Positions 56,154-64,000 of a stretch of DNA of 64,000 nucleotides are shown here, in pieces; the first letter of the stretch is position 1; every line of letters begins with the position of its first letter. A program made the translations under genes and the position numbers. The DNA comes from Siminovitchia terrae. GTDB taxonomy: Bacteria; Bacillota; Bacilli; Bacillales; Bacillaceae_C. The notes below the pieces were generated by a model that saw only the letters and a list, made by a program, of their open reading frames with translations, ran no database searches and was not told the origin of the DNA. The stretch is from the NCBI RefSeq assembly GCF_003605405.2, contig NZ_QYTW02000004.1:124001-188000 (forward strand), given 5' to 3'.

Positions 56154-56609
56154 ATGGACGAGAAAATTCAAGAACAAACAGAGGAAGAATTGTCCCTAAA
56201 ATTATTTATTGTTTTAACGAGGGCTTTAAATTCAATAAAGAAACGTGTGGAAGAAGATATAAAGTCCTTGGGATTGAATCCAACTGAATTTGCTGTTCTT
56301 GAGATGATTTATAGTAAAGGTGAACAGCCGATACAAAAAATTGGTGAAAAGGTATTGATTGCAAGCAGCAGCATTACTTATGTAGTGGATAAGCTAGAAA
56401 AGAAGAAATTAATAAAGAGAAAAGCTTGTCCAAAAGATCGACGTATCACCTATGCCACTATTACTCAAGACGGAACGGATTTGATGGATGCTGTTTTCCC
56501 TAAACATAAGTTAGCAATTAAAGAAATTTGTGCGGGTCTAACGACAGATGAAAAAAAGGTCATGATTGAACAGTTAAAAAAGTTAGGATATTACGCACAG
56601 AACTTATAA
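56154..56609 (+). CDS. mhqR: MarR-family repressor of the quinone response (MhqR type)
   Basis: 151-residue MarR-family winged helix. LNPTEFAVLEMIYSKGEQPIQKIGEKVLIASSSITYVVDKLEKKKLIKRKACPKDRRITYATIT closely follows B. subtilis MhqR, which represses ring-cleaving dioxygenase and hydrolase genes until quinones appear. ATG at 56154 follows GAAGGA by 9 bases. Its operator-like sites precede this gene and three neighbouring units, so a local regulon is likely. Confidence 0.88.
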   Translation: MDEKIQEQTEEELSLKLFIVLTRALNSIKKRVEEDIKSLGLNPTEFAVLEMIYSKGEQPIQKIGEKVLIASSSITYVVDKLEKKKLIKRKACPKDRRITYATITQDGTDLMDAVFPKHKLAIKEICAGLTTDEKKVMIEQLKKLGYYAQNL

Positions 56610-56939
56610 ATTTTTTTAAACCATTATCTCGAATTAGTAATATATTAATTTAAAATGTTTTGATCTATTGAGGAGAGGTTAATTGGGACATACAAATGAT
56701 ATAGAAGCCTAAGGAGTGGTTACAGCGAGAGCTTTTGGACACTATAAAATAGTGAATTCTCCGGCTGTCATCATCTTGATTACAAGCCTGAAATTTTAGA
56801 AGTTTTAAAATTACTAAATATCATGAATGAGCTAGAATGCCGCCATTTCATTTTATGAGTCAAGTGGAAGATGAAGCGAACGCTTCGTTAGCTGCTTGGT
56901 GGTGAACATAGCTTTCATAATAAATTGGAGGGTAAAGAA
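56606..56939 (+). other. Leader region of the dioxygenase operon with a possible gene relic
   Basis: Contains MhqR-type operator 3. Between 56690 and 56905 fragments such as DYKPEILEVLKLLNIM and MPPFHFMSQVEDEANASLAAWW look like pieces of a decayed gene in shifting frames. No intact gene is present. Confidence 0.4.
56625..56644. promoter_or_regulatory. MhqR-type operator 3
   Basis: TATCTCGAATTAGTAATATA has the conserved TATCTCGAATT half and a degenerate second half. It lies upstream of the dioxygenase operon. Confidence 0.7.
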
Positions 56940-57878
56940 ATGACTAAAAGAACAATGGGAATTCACCACATTACGGCTATTGTAGGCCATCCGCAAGAGA
57001 ATGTAGATTTTTATGCAGGAGTTCTTGGCTTGCGCTTAGTGAAACAAACGGTCAACTTTGATGATCCAGAAACTTACCACCTATACTTTGGTAATGAAGG
57101 TGGAAAACCAGGAACAATCATTACCTTCTTCCCGTGGGCAGGAGCTCGTCAAGGAAGAATTGGTGACGGTCAAGTAGGTGTGACTAGTTATGTTGTTCCT
57201 AAAGGAGCCATGAAGTTTTGGGAACAAAGATTAGAGAAATTCAATATCTCCTTTAGCAAAAGCGAACGTTTTAATGAACAGTACCTACAATTTGATGACC
57301 CGCACGGCTTGCAGTTAGAAATTGTTGAGCGGGAAGAAGGCGAGAACAATTCGTGGACTTTTGGAGAGGTGACTCCAGATGTTGCTATCAAAGGTTTTGG
57401 CGGTGCTACTTTATTTTCAACTCAGCCTCAAAAAACAGCAGAATTGCTGGAAAAAGTAATGGGACTAGAATTGATAGGTCAAGAAGGAGACTATAGCCGA
57501 TTCCGTTCTTTAGCTGACATTGGAAATATCATTGATCTAAAAGTAAATCGTACAGAAAGAGGACAAATGGGTGTTGGAACCGTTCATCACATCGCATGGA
57601 GAGCGAGCGATGACAATGATCAACTGGAATGGCAGAAATATGTTGCTGAAAATGGCTATGGTGTCACCCCTGTCCAGGATCGAAATTACTTCAATGCCAT
57701 TTACTTCAGAGAGTATGGAGAAATATTATTTGAAATTGCGACAGACCCTCCTGGATTTGCCCATGATGAATCACAAGAAACAATGGGAGAAAAATTAATG
57801 CTGCCTGCACAATATGAACACTATAGAGAGCAGCTTGAACGTAGTTTGATACCGATCGAAGTCCGAGAATTAGACTAA
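56940..57878 (+). CDS. Ring-cleaving dioxygenase, VOC family (MhqA/MhqO-like)
   Basis: 312-residue extradiol-type dioxygenase with two vicinal oxygen chelate modules. It would open hydroquinone or catechol-thiol adducts. Metal ligands: His in MGIHHITAIV, His in TVHHIAWRA and Glu in LFEIATDPPGFA. FYAGVLGLRLVKQTVNFDDPETYHLYFGNE is the family block. ATG at 56940 follows TTGGAGGG. It is one of two paralogues here (the other at 58546) and shares an operon with the flavin reductase-like gene. Confidence 0.92.
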   Translation: MTKRTMGIHHITAIVGHPQENVDFYAGVLGLRLVKQTVNFDDPETYHLYFGNEGGKPGTIITFFPWAGARQGRIGDGQVGVTSYVVPKGAMKFWEQRLEKFNISFSKSERFNEQYLQFDDPHGLQLEIVEREEGENNSWTFGEVTPDVAIKGFGGATLFSTQPQKTAELLEKVMGLELIGQEGDYSRFRSLADIGNIIDLKVNRTERGQMGVGTVHHIAWRASDDNDQLEWQKYVAENGYGVTPVQDRNYFNAIYFREYGEILFEIATDPPGFAHDESQETMGEKLMLPAQYEHYREQLERSLIPIEVRELD

Positions 57879-57899
57879 TGTTTGAAAGGGATGAGTTCA

Positions 57900-58508
57900 G
57901 TGCTTTCTATTGATCCTCGTAACAATACAGAGAGGGAGAATTATAAACTTCTTATTGGAAGTATTATACCAAGGCCGATTGCTTTCGTGACGACCTTATC
58001 TGAAGACGGCGTATTAAATGGTGCTCCCTTTAGTTATTTTAATATTGTCTCTTCCAATCCTCCTATGCTTTCTTTATCCATCCAGCGTTCTGGTGGAAAA
58101 CAGAAGGATACGGCTAGAAACATTATAAAGAAGAGGGAATTTGTCGTTCATATGGTGGATGAACAAAATGTTGAGAAAATTAATCAAACAGCTGCCAATC
58201 TCCCCTCTTATGAGAGTGAAATTGAGCTGGCAGAATTAACACAAGTGGAGAGTACCCATATCGCTGTACCAGGTGTTAAACAAGCAAAAATTCGCATGGA
58301 GTGCATGTTGGAGCACTCCTTGGCATTGGGAGATAAAGACCAGCCTGGTTGTGATTTGCTCATCGGCAAAGTCGTTCAATTCCATGTTGAAAATGACCTT
58401 TATGAAAATGGAAGAATTGATGCTAGAGGATTGGCGGCTGTAAGTCGATTAGCTGGTGCTAATTATGCAAAAATCGGAGAGATGTTTGAAATAGAACGAC
58501 CAAAATAG
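57900..58508 (+). CDS. Flavin reductase-like domain protein
   Basis: 202-residue FMN-binding split-barrel protein of the flavin reductase family (DIM6/NTAB). IGSIIPRPIAFVTTLSEDGVLNGAPFSYFNIVSSNPPMLSLSI is the flavin-binding block. It may reduce flavin or quinones. GTG at 57900 is favoured because GAAAGGGA lies 8-10 bases upstream; ATG at 57891 is possible. It is placed between two dioxygenase genes. Confidence 0.88.
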   Translation: MLSIDPRNNTERENYKLLIGSIIPRPIAFVTTLSEDGVLNGAPFSYFNIVSSNPPMLSLSIQRSGGKQKDTARNIIKKREFVVHMVDEQNVEKINQTAANLPSYESEIELAELTQVESTHIAVPGVKQAKIRMECMLEHSLALGDKDQPGCDLLIGKVVQFHVENDLYENGRIDARGLAAVSRLAGANYAKIGEMFEIERPK

Positions 58509-58545
58509 AACCCTGTACGATTATAAGGGAAAGGAGGGGGATAAG

Positions 58546-59490
58546 GTGCAAAAAACATCTGGTATCCATCATATATCTGCAATGGTAAACGATGCCCAAA
58601 GGAATATTGACTTTTATGCAGGAGTACTTGGGTTGCGGCTTATAAAAAAAACCATCAATTTTGATCGTCCCGAAGTGTATCATTTATATTTTGGAAATGA
58701 AACAGGTGAACCAGGAACACTCATTACTTTCTTTCCATGGGATAAACAACTAAAAGGACGCATTGGTAAAGGGCAAGTTGGAGTGACGAGTTATGCGATT
58801 CCGAAACATTCGATTAACTTTTGGAAAAGTCGTTTGAAAAAATTTGGAGTGAAGTTCTTTACATTCGTTCGCTTTGGGGAAACGTATTTGTGCTTTCAGG
58901 ATCCTGACGGTTTAGAGGTTGAGCTGGTGGAACGAGATGAAGGGCCAGTTAATTATTGGAATTTTGCAGGCATTGAACCAGAACAGGCAATTAAAGGATT
59001 TAGTGGTGCTACTTTAATTTCAGCACAGCCCCATAAAACGGCTGAAATGTTTGAGGATTTTTTAGGACTTACATGTGTAGGTGATCAAGAGGGGGTTCTT
59101 AGATTTAAATCGGAATCACAGCTTGGAAATACAATTGATATTAAGCTTACGCCTTCTGTTCGAGGTTTAATGGGAGCCGGAACGGTTCACCATATAGCTT
59201 GGAGGGCAAAGAATGAAGAACAACTTCTAAGATGGCGATCGCTTTTACAAGATAAGGGATATCACCCAACGGAAATATTAGATCGGAAATATTTTAAATC
59301 GATCTATTTCCATGAGGCAGGCGGAATCCTCTTTGAAATAGCGACTGACCCACCAGGTTTTTCAGTCGATGAATCTGTCACTGAACTGGGAGAAAAGTTG
59401 ATGTTGCCGCCATGGTTAGAGTCAAAACGAGCTGAATTGGAGGATACCTTGCCTCCTGTGGAGGTTCGTGTTTTGGAAGGAGAGTCATAA
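58546..59490 (+). CDS. Second ring-cleaving dioxygenase, VOC family
   Basis: 314-residue paralogue of the protein at 56940, with the same ligands (SGIHHISAMV, TVHHIAWRA, LFEIATDPPGFSVDES). FYAGVLGLRLIKKTINFDRPEVYHLYFGNE shows high identity. GTG at 58546 follows GGAGGGGG. The two copies suggest old duplication with possible division of substrates. The hydrolase gene begins on the base after its stop. Confidence 0.92.
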   Translation: MQKTSGIHHISAMVNDAQRNIDFYAGVLGLRLIKKTINFDRPEVYHLYFGNETGEPGTLITFFPWDKQLKGRIGKGQVGVTSYAIPKHSINFWKSRLKKFGVKFFTFVRFGETYLCFQDPDGLEVELVERDEGPVNYWNFAGIEPEQAIKGFSGATLISAQPHKTAEMFEDFLGLTCVGDQEGVLRFKSESQLGNTIDIKLTPSVRGLMGAGTVHHIAWRAKNEEQLLRWRSLLQDKGYHPTEILDRKYFKSIYFHEAGGILFEIATDPPGFSVDESVTELGEKLMLPPWLESKRAELEDTLPPVEVRVLEGES

Positions 59491-60096
59491 ATGAAACATA
59501 TATTCAATAAAGGAAAAGATCAACATAAACCAACACTTTTATTATTGCATGGGACTGGGGGCAGTGAGCTAGACTTATTGCCCCTTGCAGGAAGAATCGA
59601 TGAGGACGCTTCTGTATTAAGTGTTCGGGGAAATGTCTTGGAAAATGGGATGCCACGCTTCTTTAAAAGGTTGGCCGAAGGCGTATTCGATGAAGAAGAT
59701 CTTATTTTTCGGACAAAGGAATTAAATGAATTTCTTGATGAAGCTTCCGAGAAATATGAGTTTGACCGAGACAATATCATAGCTATTGGCTACTCAAACG
59801 GAGCCAACATTGCAGCGAGTTTATTATTTCATTATCAAGATGCTTTGAAAGCGGCGATTCTTCATCACCCTATGGTTCCTAGAAGGGGAGTAGAGCTTCC
59901 TGATTTGTCCGGAAAATCTGTGTTTATTGCAGCTGGAACAAACGATCCTATTTGCTCATCGACCGAATCATTGGAACTCCAAGCATTATTGGAAAAGGCG
60001 AATGCACAAGTTGAACTTCATTGGGAAAATCGAGGTCATCAATTGACTGCTAGTGAAGTTGAAGCAGCTAGTAAATGGTATTCGACCCTTTCATGA
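59491..60096 (+). CDS. mhqD: Alpha/beta hydrolase, MhqD-type
   Basis: 201-residue carboxylesterase/phospholipase-family hydrolase. The nucleophile Ser is in IAIGYSNGANIA, with Asp in GTNDPICSS and His in ENRGHQLT. LLLLHGTGGSELDLLPLAGRID forms the oxyanion region. B. subtilis MhqD is in the MhqR regulon and gives resistance to methylhydroquinone. It follows the dioxygenase without a gap and ends the operon. Confidence 0.88.
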   Translation: MKHIFNKGKDQHKPTLLLLHGTGGSELDLLPLAGRIDEDASVLSVRGNVLENGMPRFFKRLAEGVFDEEDLIFRTKELNEFLDEASEKYEFDRDNIIAIGYSNGANIAASLLFHYQDALKAAILHHPMVPRRGVELPDLSGKSVFIAAGTNDPICSSTESLELQALLEKANAQVELHWENRGHQLTASEVEAASKWYSTLS

Positions 60097-60175
60097 ATGT
60101 CATGGAATAGACCTCGTTGCTCCTGATCAGCAGGTACATATTCTGAATGAATATGTCATAAATAAATCAAAAACA

Positions 60176-60191
60176 TATATCGAGATATATT
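60176..60191. promoter_or_regulatory. MhqR-type operator 4 (candidate)
   Basis: TATATCGAGATATA is a palindrome sharing the CGAGATA half site of the other MhqR boxes, about 30 bases upstream of the quinone oxidoreductase start. Confidence 0.55.
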
Positions 60192-60216
60192 AATTGGAAA
60201 TGGAAGGGTGTTAACG

Positions 60217-60876
60217 ATGGGATTTTGGAGCAAACTATTTGGAAAATCAAAGGAGATGGAAAATATGTCAAACGTTAAATTAGCCGTTGTATTTTACAGC
60301 ATGGGTGGAACAAACTATCAACTAGCAAAGTGGGCAGAAGAAGGAGCCAAAGAAGCTGGTGCTGAAGTAAAAGTATTAAAAGTACAAGAATTAGCTCCTG
60401 CATCAGTGATTGAAGGAAATGAAGCATGGAAAGCAACAGTCGATGCAACTAAAGATGTTCCAGTAGCCACTTCAGAGGATATTGAATGGGCAGATGCCAT
60501 TATCTTTAGTGTGCCGACGCGTTTCGGAAATATGCCATCCCAAATGAAGCAGTTCCTTGATATTCAAGGCGGACTTTGGGCAAGCGGTAAAACAGTGAAT
60601 AAAGTAGTCAGCGCTATGACATCAGCACAAAATCCACATGGTGGTCAAGAAGCTACCTTATTATCCCTGTACACTTCTATGATGCACTGGGGTGCAATTA
60701 TTGCAACTCCTGGTTATACAGACCCAATCATCTTCGGAGCAGGTGGAAATCCATATGGAACAAGCGTAACAGTCGGTCAAGATGGAAAAATGGTTGAGGA
60801 TGTTGAAGCGGCGGTAAAACACCAAGCAAAACGTACAGTTACTGTTGCAGAATGGGTTAAAAAAGGTAATCAATAA
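60217..60876 (+). CDS. NAD(P)H:quinone oxidoreductase (WrbA-like flavodoxin family)
   Basis: 219-residue FMN protein that performs two-electron reduction of quinones. The flavodoxin fold begins VKLAVVFYSMGGTNYQLAKWAEEGAKEAGAEVKVLKV, and FSVPTRFGNMPSQMKQFLDIQGGLW and SAMTSAQNPHGGQEATLLSLYTSMMHWG are WrbA signatures. ATG at 60217 has GGAAGGG; ATG at 60265 (MSNVKLAV) also has a strong AAAGGAG and would give the standard 203-residue protein. The preceding operator suggests MhqR control. Confidence 0.9.
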   Translation: MGFWSKLFGKSKEMENMSNVKLAVVFYSMGGTNYQLAKWAEEGAKEAGAEVKVLKVQELAPASVIEGNEAWKATVDATKDVPVATSEDIEWADAIIFSVPTRFGNMPSQMKQFLDIQGGLWASGKTVNKVVSAMTSAQNPHGGQEATLLSLYTSMMHWGAIIATPGYTDPIIFGAGGNPYGTSVTVGQDGKMVEDVEAAVKHQAKRTVTVAEWVKKGNQ

Positions 60877-60891
60877 TCCTTTGTGATTGCA

Positions 60892-60930
60892 GAAAGAGCA
60901 AATGCGAACGTCGATTTGCTCTTTTTTTAT
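60892..60930 (+). terminator. Terminator of the quinone oxidoreductase gene
   Basis: AAAGAGCAAAT / ATTTGCTCTTT stem followed by a T run. Confidence 0.88.
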
Positions 60931-61035
60931 ATGAAAAAATGGATTGGAGATGTGGGTTTCGGGACATTTCCTGTAATATTTCTTTGTTTGGAGTAAATAA
61001 TACGTTAAGACCCGGGTAAAAGGAGCATACTTTCT

Positions 61036-62139
61036 ATGTTTAAAACACCAAAATCCGTTACATCACCGAAGAAATTTATCATAGGTCAAAACTTACTAGA
61101 AGAATTGTCAACGTATACAAAGATATATGGCGACTATACTTATGTTATATGTGATGAGTTTATTCTCGATAATGCAAAAGAAGAAGCTGGAAAGTCTTTA
61201 GAAGCTGAAGGGCATCAAAGTAAATTCGTTAAGTTTAATTATGAAATTACTCAAGAAGAAATTGATAAACACCGTGAAGAGGTGAGAAAATCAGGCGCAA
61301 ATGTCATTGTTGGGATTGGTGGTGGAAAAACGCTAGATACAGCAAAGGCAACTGCTTATTATGAGCATTTACCTGTTGTCATTTTCCCAACCATTGCTTC
61401 AACAGATGCGCCATGTACAGCACTTGCTGTTATTTACAATACAGATGGTTCTTTTGATCGTTACTTATTCTTACCGGCAAATCCAGATGTCGTATTAGCT
61501 GATACGAAAATTTTAGCAGCAGCTCCGACACGCTTTTTTGTAGCGGGTATAGGTGATGCCCTAGCCACTTATTTTGAAGCACGAGCATGTTATCGTAAAA
61601 ATGGCGATAATTTAGTGAATTTAAAACCATCTCTTTCAGGATTGGGATTAGCTAAAATGTGCTATGATACAATCTTAGAATATGGCTTCCAAGCTAAAAT
61701 TGCAGTGGATCAGGGAATATCTACTCCAGCGGTTGAAAATACAATTGAAGCCACCATTTACTTGAGTGGTGTTGGTGCTGAAGCTGGTGGCTTGGCTGCA
61801 GCCCATGCCATTCATAACGGAATGACTGCTGTTCCATCACTTCATCGCACACAGCACGGTGAAAAAGTAGTATTTGGTTTACTAACACAACTTGTGTTAG
61901 AAGGTGCACCAAAAGAGGAACTCGAAACGGTTATCAATTTTATTAAAGAGGTTGGTTTGCCATTAACTTTAAAAGATCTTGGCCTTGATGAATTTCGAGA
62001 AGAAGAATGGAGACAAGTAGCAGAAGCTGCATGTTCAGAAGAGGACACGATGAAGAATATGCCGCATCCGGTTACTCCCGATGATGTGTATCAAGCCATC
62101 ATTACTGCCAATGCATTAGCAGAAGATTATCAGGGGTAG
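61036..62139 (+). CDS. gldA: Glycerol dehydrogenase
   Basis: 367-residue iron/zinc-type alcohol dehydrogenase of the GldA family, which oxidises glycerol to dihydroxyacetone with NAD. VIVGIGGGKTLDTAKATAYYEHLPVVIFPTIASTDAPCTALAVIY binds NAD. Metal ligands are Asp in GIGDALATYFEA and His in AAHAIHNGM and HRTQHGEKV. AAAAGGAG precedes ATG. It is convergent with the sigma-54 activator gene. I saw no -24/-12 promoter in front of it. Confidence 0.93.
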   Translation: MFKTPKSVTSPKKFIIGQNLLEELSTYTKIYGDYTYVICDEFILDNAKEEAGKSLEAEGHQSKFVKFNYEITQEEIDKHREEVRKSGANVIVGIGGGKTLDTAKATAYYEHLPVVIFPTIASTDAPCTALAVIYNTDGSFDRYLFLPANPDVVLADTKILAAAPTRFFVAGIGDALATYFEARACYRKNGDNLVNLKPSLSGLGLAKMCYDTILEYGFQAKIAVDQGISTPAVENTIEATIYLSGVGAEAGGLAAAHAIHNGMTAVPSLHRTQHGEKVVFGLLTQLVLEGAPKEELETVINFIKEVGLPLTLKDLGLDEFREEEWRQVAEAACSEEDTMKNMPHPVTPDDVYQAIITANALAEDYQG

Positions 62140-62197
62140 TCTTTCTATATAAGGAAGACATGCCCCATGCAGGATTTTTTTGCATAACACTTTCAAA

Positions 62198-62237
62198 CAA
62201 TGGGTGAACCCCTCATTTGGAGGAGGTTCACCCATTT
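62198..62237. terminator. Bidirectional terminator between gldA and the activator gene
   Basis: AATGGGTGAACC pairs perfectly with GGTTCACCCATT. The last codons and stop of the minus-strand gene lie within one arm. Confidence 0.8.
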
Positions 62238-63940
62238 AACCTTTTTAATTTTCTACTAATCGTTGATTGATTTACTTCGAGTACTTCGGCAATTTTAGTA
62301 GCTGTTTTATATTTCTGTTTAGCTAATTTTAGCAGCTGATCTTCAGTAGCTTTTATACATTTTTTTAAAGGAATAATGTTGTTAACAACAACATCTTTAG
62401 AGTGTCTGTGCCCCACTGGAATTAAAAACGCATCTAAATCTGCTTTGTCTATCACGTCGTTTTCAGCTAAAACGACTATTCTTTCAATGATGTTTTGCAG
62501 TTCTCTTACATTACCAGGCCAATCATATTGTTGCAGTATTTCGATTACACCATTCGAAAATGTTTTAGACCGCGCATATTTTTCGTTAAAGACATGAAGA
62601 AAATGGTGAATAAGAGATAAAATATCATCCTTACGATCTCGTAAAGGAGGAATTTTAATCGGAATAACGTTTAAACGATAATAAAGATCTTCACGAAATG
62701 TGCCTTTTTTTACTTCTTCAAATAATTCTCGATTTGTAGCGGTAATAATCCGGATATTTACGTTGATTTGTTCTATCCCGCCAATTCGGGTAAATTTTTG
62801 CTCCTGAAGGAAACGTAATAATTTAATTTGTAGAGTAAGCGGCATCTCGCCAATTTCATCAAGAAATAGCGTTCCATTATTTGCTAATTCTAATAAACCT
62901 CGTTTTTGTTTAGCTGCGCCTGTAAAAGCCCCTTTTTCATACCCGAATAATTCTGATTCAAGCAGATCTTTTGGAATAGCACCGCAATTTATTGTGATGA
63001 AAGGTTTATCAGAACGCTCACTGGAGCAATGGATATAATTAGCTATTACTTCTTTACCAACACCAGTTTCACCTAAGATTAATACTGTTGAATCCACGTT
63101 TGCTACTTTTTGGGCAAGTGAAATAACACGTTCCATTTCAATGCTTTGATATACAATATCGTTATTCTTGCTAGCTTTACTTCGTAAATATTCAAGTTCT
63201 TTTTTGTAACCTTCCATCAATTGTTTGGTCTCATTTAATTCGGTTTGCAGTCGATCTACAGCCGTAATATCTCGAGAAGCATTAACGACTCTAGTTATTT
63301 CCCCGTTCTCATCTTTAATAGGAGTGCCAACAACCATTAAACGTCTCCCTGTTTGAGTCTCTTGGATAAGAGAGACAGTTTCTTTTCTTTCCAGGACTAG
63401 TCTTGTAACGGAAGGTTTATAAATCCCGGACTTTTCAAGTTCATATACGTTTTTTCCAATTAATTCTTCTTTCGCTTTTCCCCATAGCTTTTTACAAGCC
63501 GAGCTAACCCGAAGTGTGGTTCCATTTTCATCTGATACGTAAATAACATCATATGATATATCAAATATCGCTTTTAAATCACTATTTAAATTTTTGTAAG
63601 CATCTAGTTCTTTTAAAAAGACTTCATAATATTGTTCTTCATTAAATAAAAATGAGCCGCCAATCAGTTCATTTTTTTTCTCTGAATAAAGGGGAGAATA
63701 ATTGAAGAAGAATTTACGGTTTGAATAATAGACATCATAAAAAAAATGATCCTTATCAGAAAGTATGTTTTTATTCATGGCCGGAATTAAACTGAAAATA
63801 GACTTTGTTATGATTTTATTTTTATCAACCTGCAGGAGCCCAGCTCCTTTATTATTCATATATTGTATTTTTCCACTTTTATCTGTCATAATATAGCCCG
63901 TTCGCAACGAATTGATGGCTGATTCTATAGACACTTCCAT
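62228..63940 (-). CDS. Sigma-54-dependent transcriptional activator with PAS domains
   Basis: 570-residue enhancer-binding protein. Two PAS-like segments (about 8-110, RTGYIMTDKSGKIQYMNNKG; about 130-235, IFDISYDVIYVSDENGTTLRVS) are joined by a coiled coil to the AAA+ domain. Walker A is GETGVGKE, the sigma-54 contact loop is EKGAFTGA and Walker B is TLFLDEIGEM. The C-terminus has a TyrR-like HTH (YKTATKIAEVLEVNQSTISRKLKRL). It needs RpoN to act. Targets are probably to the right, beyond the window, or nearby. Confidence 0.92.
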   Translation of the reverse strand: MEVSIESAINSLRTGYIMTDKSGKIQYMNNKGAGLLQVDKNKIITKSIFSLIPAMNKNILSDKDHFFYDVYYSNRKFFFNYSPLYSEKKNELIGGSFLFNEEQYYEVFLKELDAYKNLNSDLKAIFDISYDVIYVSDENGTTLRVSSACKKLWGKAKEELIGKNVYELEKSGIYKPSVTRLVLERKETVSLIQETQTGRRLMVVGTPIKDENGEITRVVNASRDITAVDRLQTELNETKQLMEGYKKELEYLRSKASKNNDIVYQSIEMERVISLAQKVANVDSTVLILGETGVGKEVIANYIHCSSERSDKPFITINCGAIPKDLLESELFGYEKGAFTGAAKQKRGLLELANNGTLFLDEIGEMPLTLQIKLLRFLQEQKFTRIGGIEQINVNIRIITATNRELFEEVKKGTFREDLYYRLNVIPIKIPPLRDRKDDILSLIHHFLHVFNEKYARSKTFSNGVIEILQQYDWPGNVRELQNIIERIVVLAENDVIDKADLDAFLIPVGHRHSKDVVVNNIIPLKKCIKATEDQLLKLAKQKYKTATKIAEVLEVNQSTISRKLKRLNG

Positions 63941-63958
63941 ATTTCCCCCTCACAACTT

Positions 63959-63996
63959 CATGCTTTTTTGCATAATAAACGTGCGAAAAAGCATGT
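63959..63996. promoter_or_regulatory. Long palindrome upstream of the sigma-54 activator gene
   Basis: CATGCTTTTTTGCA and TGCGAAAAAGCATG form an inverted repeat around 9 bases. Such dyads are typical enhancer (UAS) sites for this activator class. Its target promoter may be the gene to the right of the window. Confidence 0.5.
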
Positions 63997-64000
63997 TTTT

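Noticed and set aside
56154-56609. Calling the MarR gene ysmB because ysmB follows gerE in B. subtilis
   Set aside because: Sequence, operator type and neighbours match MhqR instead.
61036-62139. gldA as a direct target of the sigma-54 activator
   Set aside because: No -24/-12 promoter was seen upstream of gldA.

Overview
The window comes from a low-to-moderate GC, endospore-forming Bacillaceae (Bacillus-like) chromosome. The evidence is the spore genes (sspI, gerE, tgl), T-box and L-box leaders, Gram-positive ribosome binding sites, and a gene order that largely follows the Bacillus subtilis ysd-phe-mutS2-fad-sdh region. The species cannot be named from the sequence alone.

Positions 1-34,100 are core backbone. 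In order they hold ysdB (partial, with a sigma-W-type promoter), a dimeric dUTPase, aminopeptidase ysdC, a small export protein, sspI, rRNA methyltransferase ysgA, a Phe T-box with pheST, ctaG, an NRDE protein, an MFS transporter, a PQQ-type sugar dehydrogenase lipoprotein, rnhC, zapA-yshB-polX-mutS2-yshE, the fatty-acid block lcfA-fadR-fadB-etfBA with a FadR operator, trxA, uvrC, a lysine riboswitch with lysC, yslB, sdhCAB and the thioesterase ysmA. In B. subtilis gerE follows ysmA directly. Here about 6 kb lies between them, and the usual genes downstream of gerE (ysmB, racE) are absent.

Positions 34,100-55,300 are accessory and heavily decayed. They contain a transglutaminase, an IS4-family transposase remnant, an exonuclease-BRCT protein, broken HTH and coiled-coil genes, two partial gerE copies around the intact one, an amine oxidase, an amidohydrolase, a two-component system next to an ApbE/ferric-reductase-like/secreted stalk cluster, and ruined agmatinase and aldehyde dehydrogenase genes. 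The live and dead genes together suggest an amine/polyamine breakdown set that is being lost.

Positions 55,300-62,200 form a quinone/electrophile response locus: an Fe-S/CDGSH protein with a GNAT partner, a MhqR-type repressor, two ring-cleaving dioxygenases, a flavin reductase-like protein, an MhqD-type hydrolase and a quinone oxidoreductase. Operator-like palindromes of one type sit upstream of four transcription units. A glycerol dehydrogenase and a divergent sigma-54 activator close the window.

The most unusual signal is a family of ten nearly identical repeats of about 194 bp, all in the same orientation: two in the backbone and eight in 33.4-55.3 kb. They are highly structured. At least one stem change is compensated, indels fall in a loop, and no reading frame is kept. 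They look like stand-alone structured RNA elements, and by inference resemble the omega-RNA/HEARO-type guide RNAs of IS200/IS605-family IscB/TnpB systems. No such nuclease gene is visible here.
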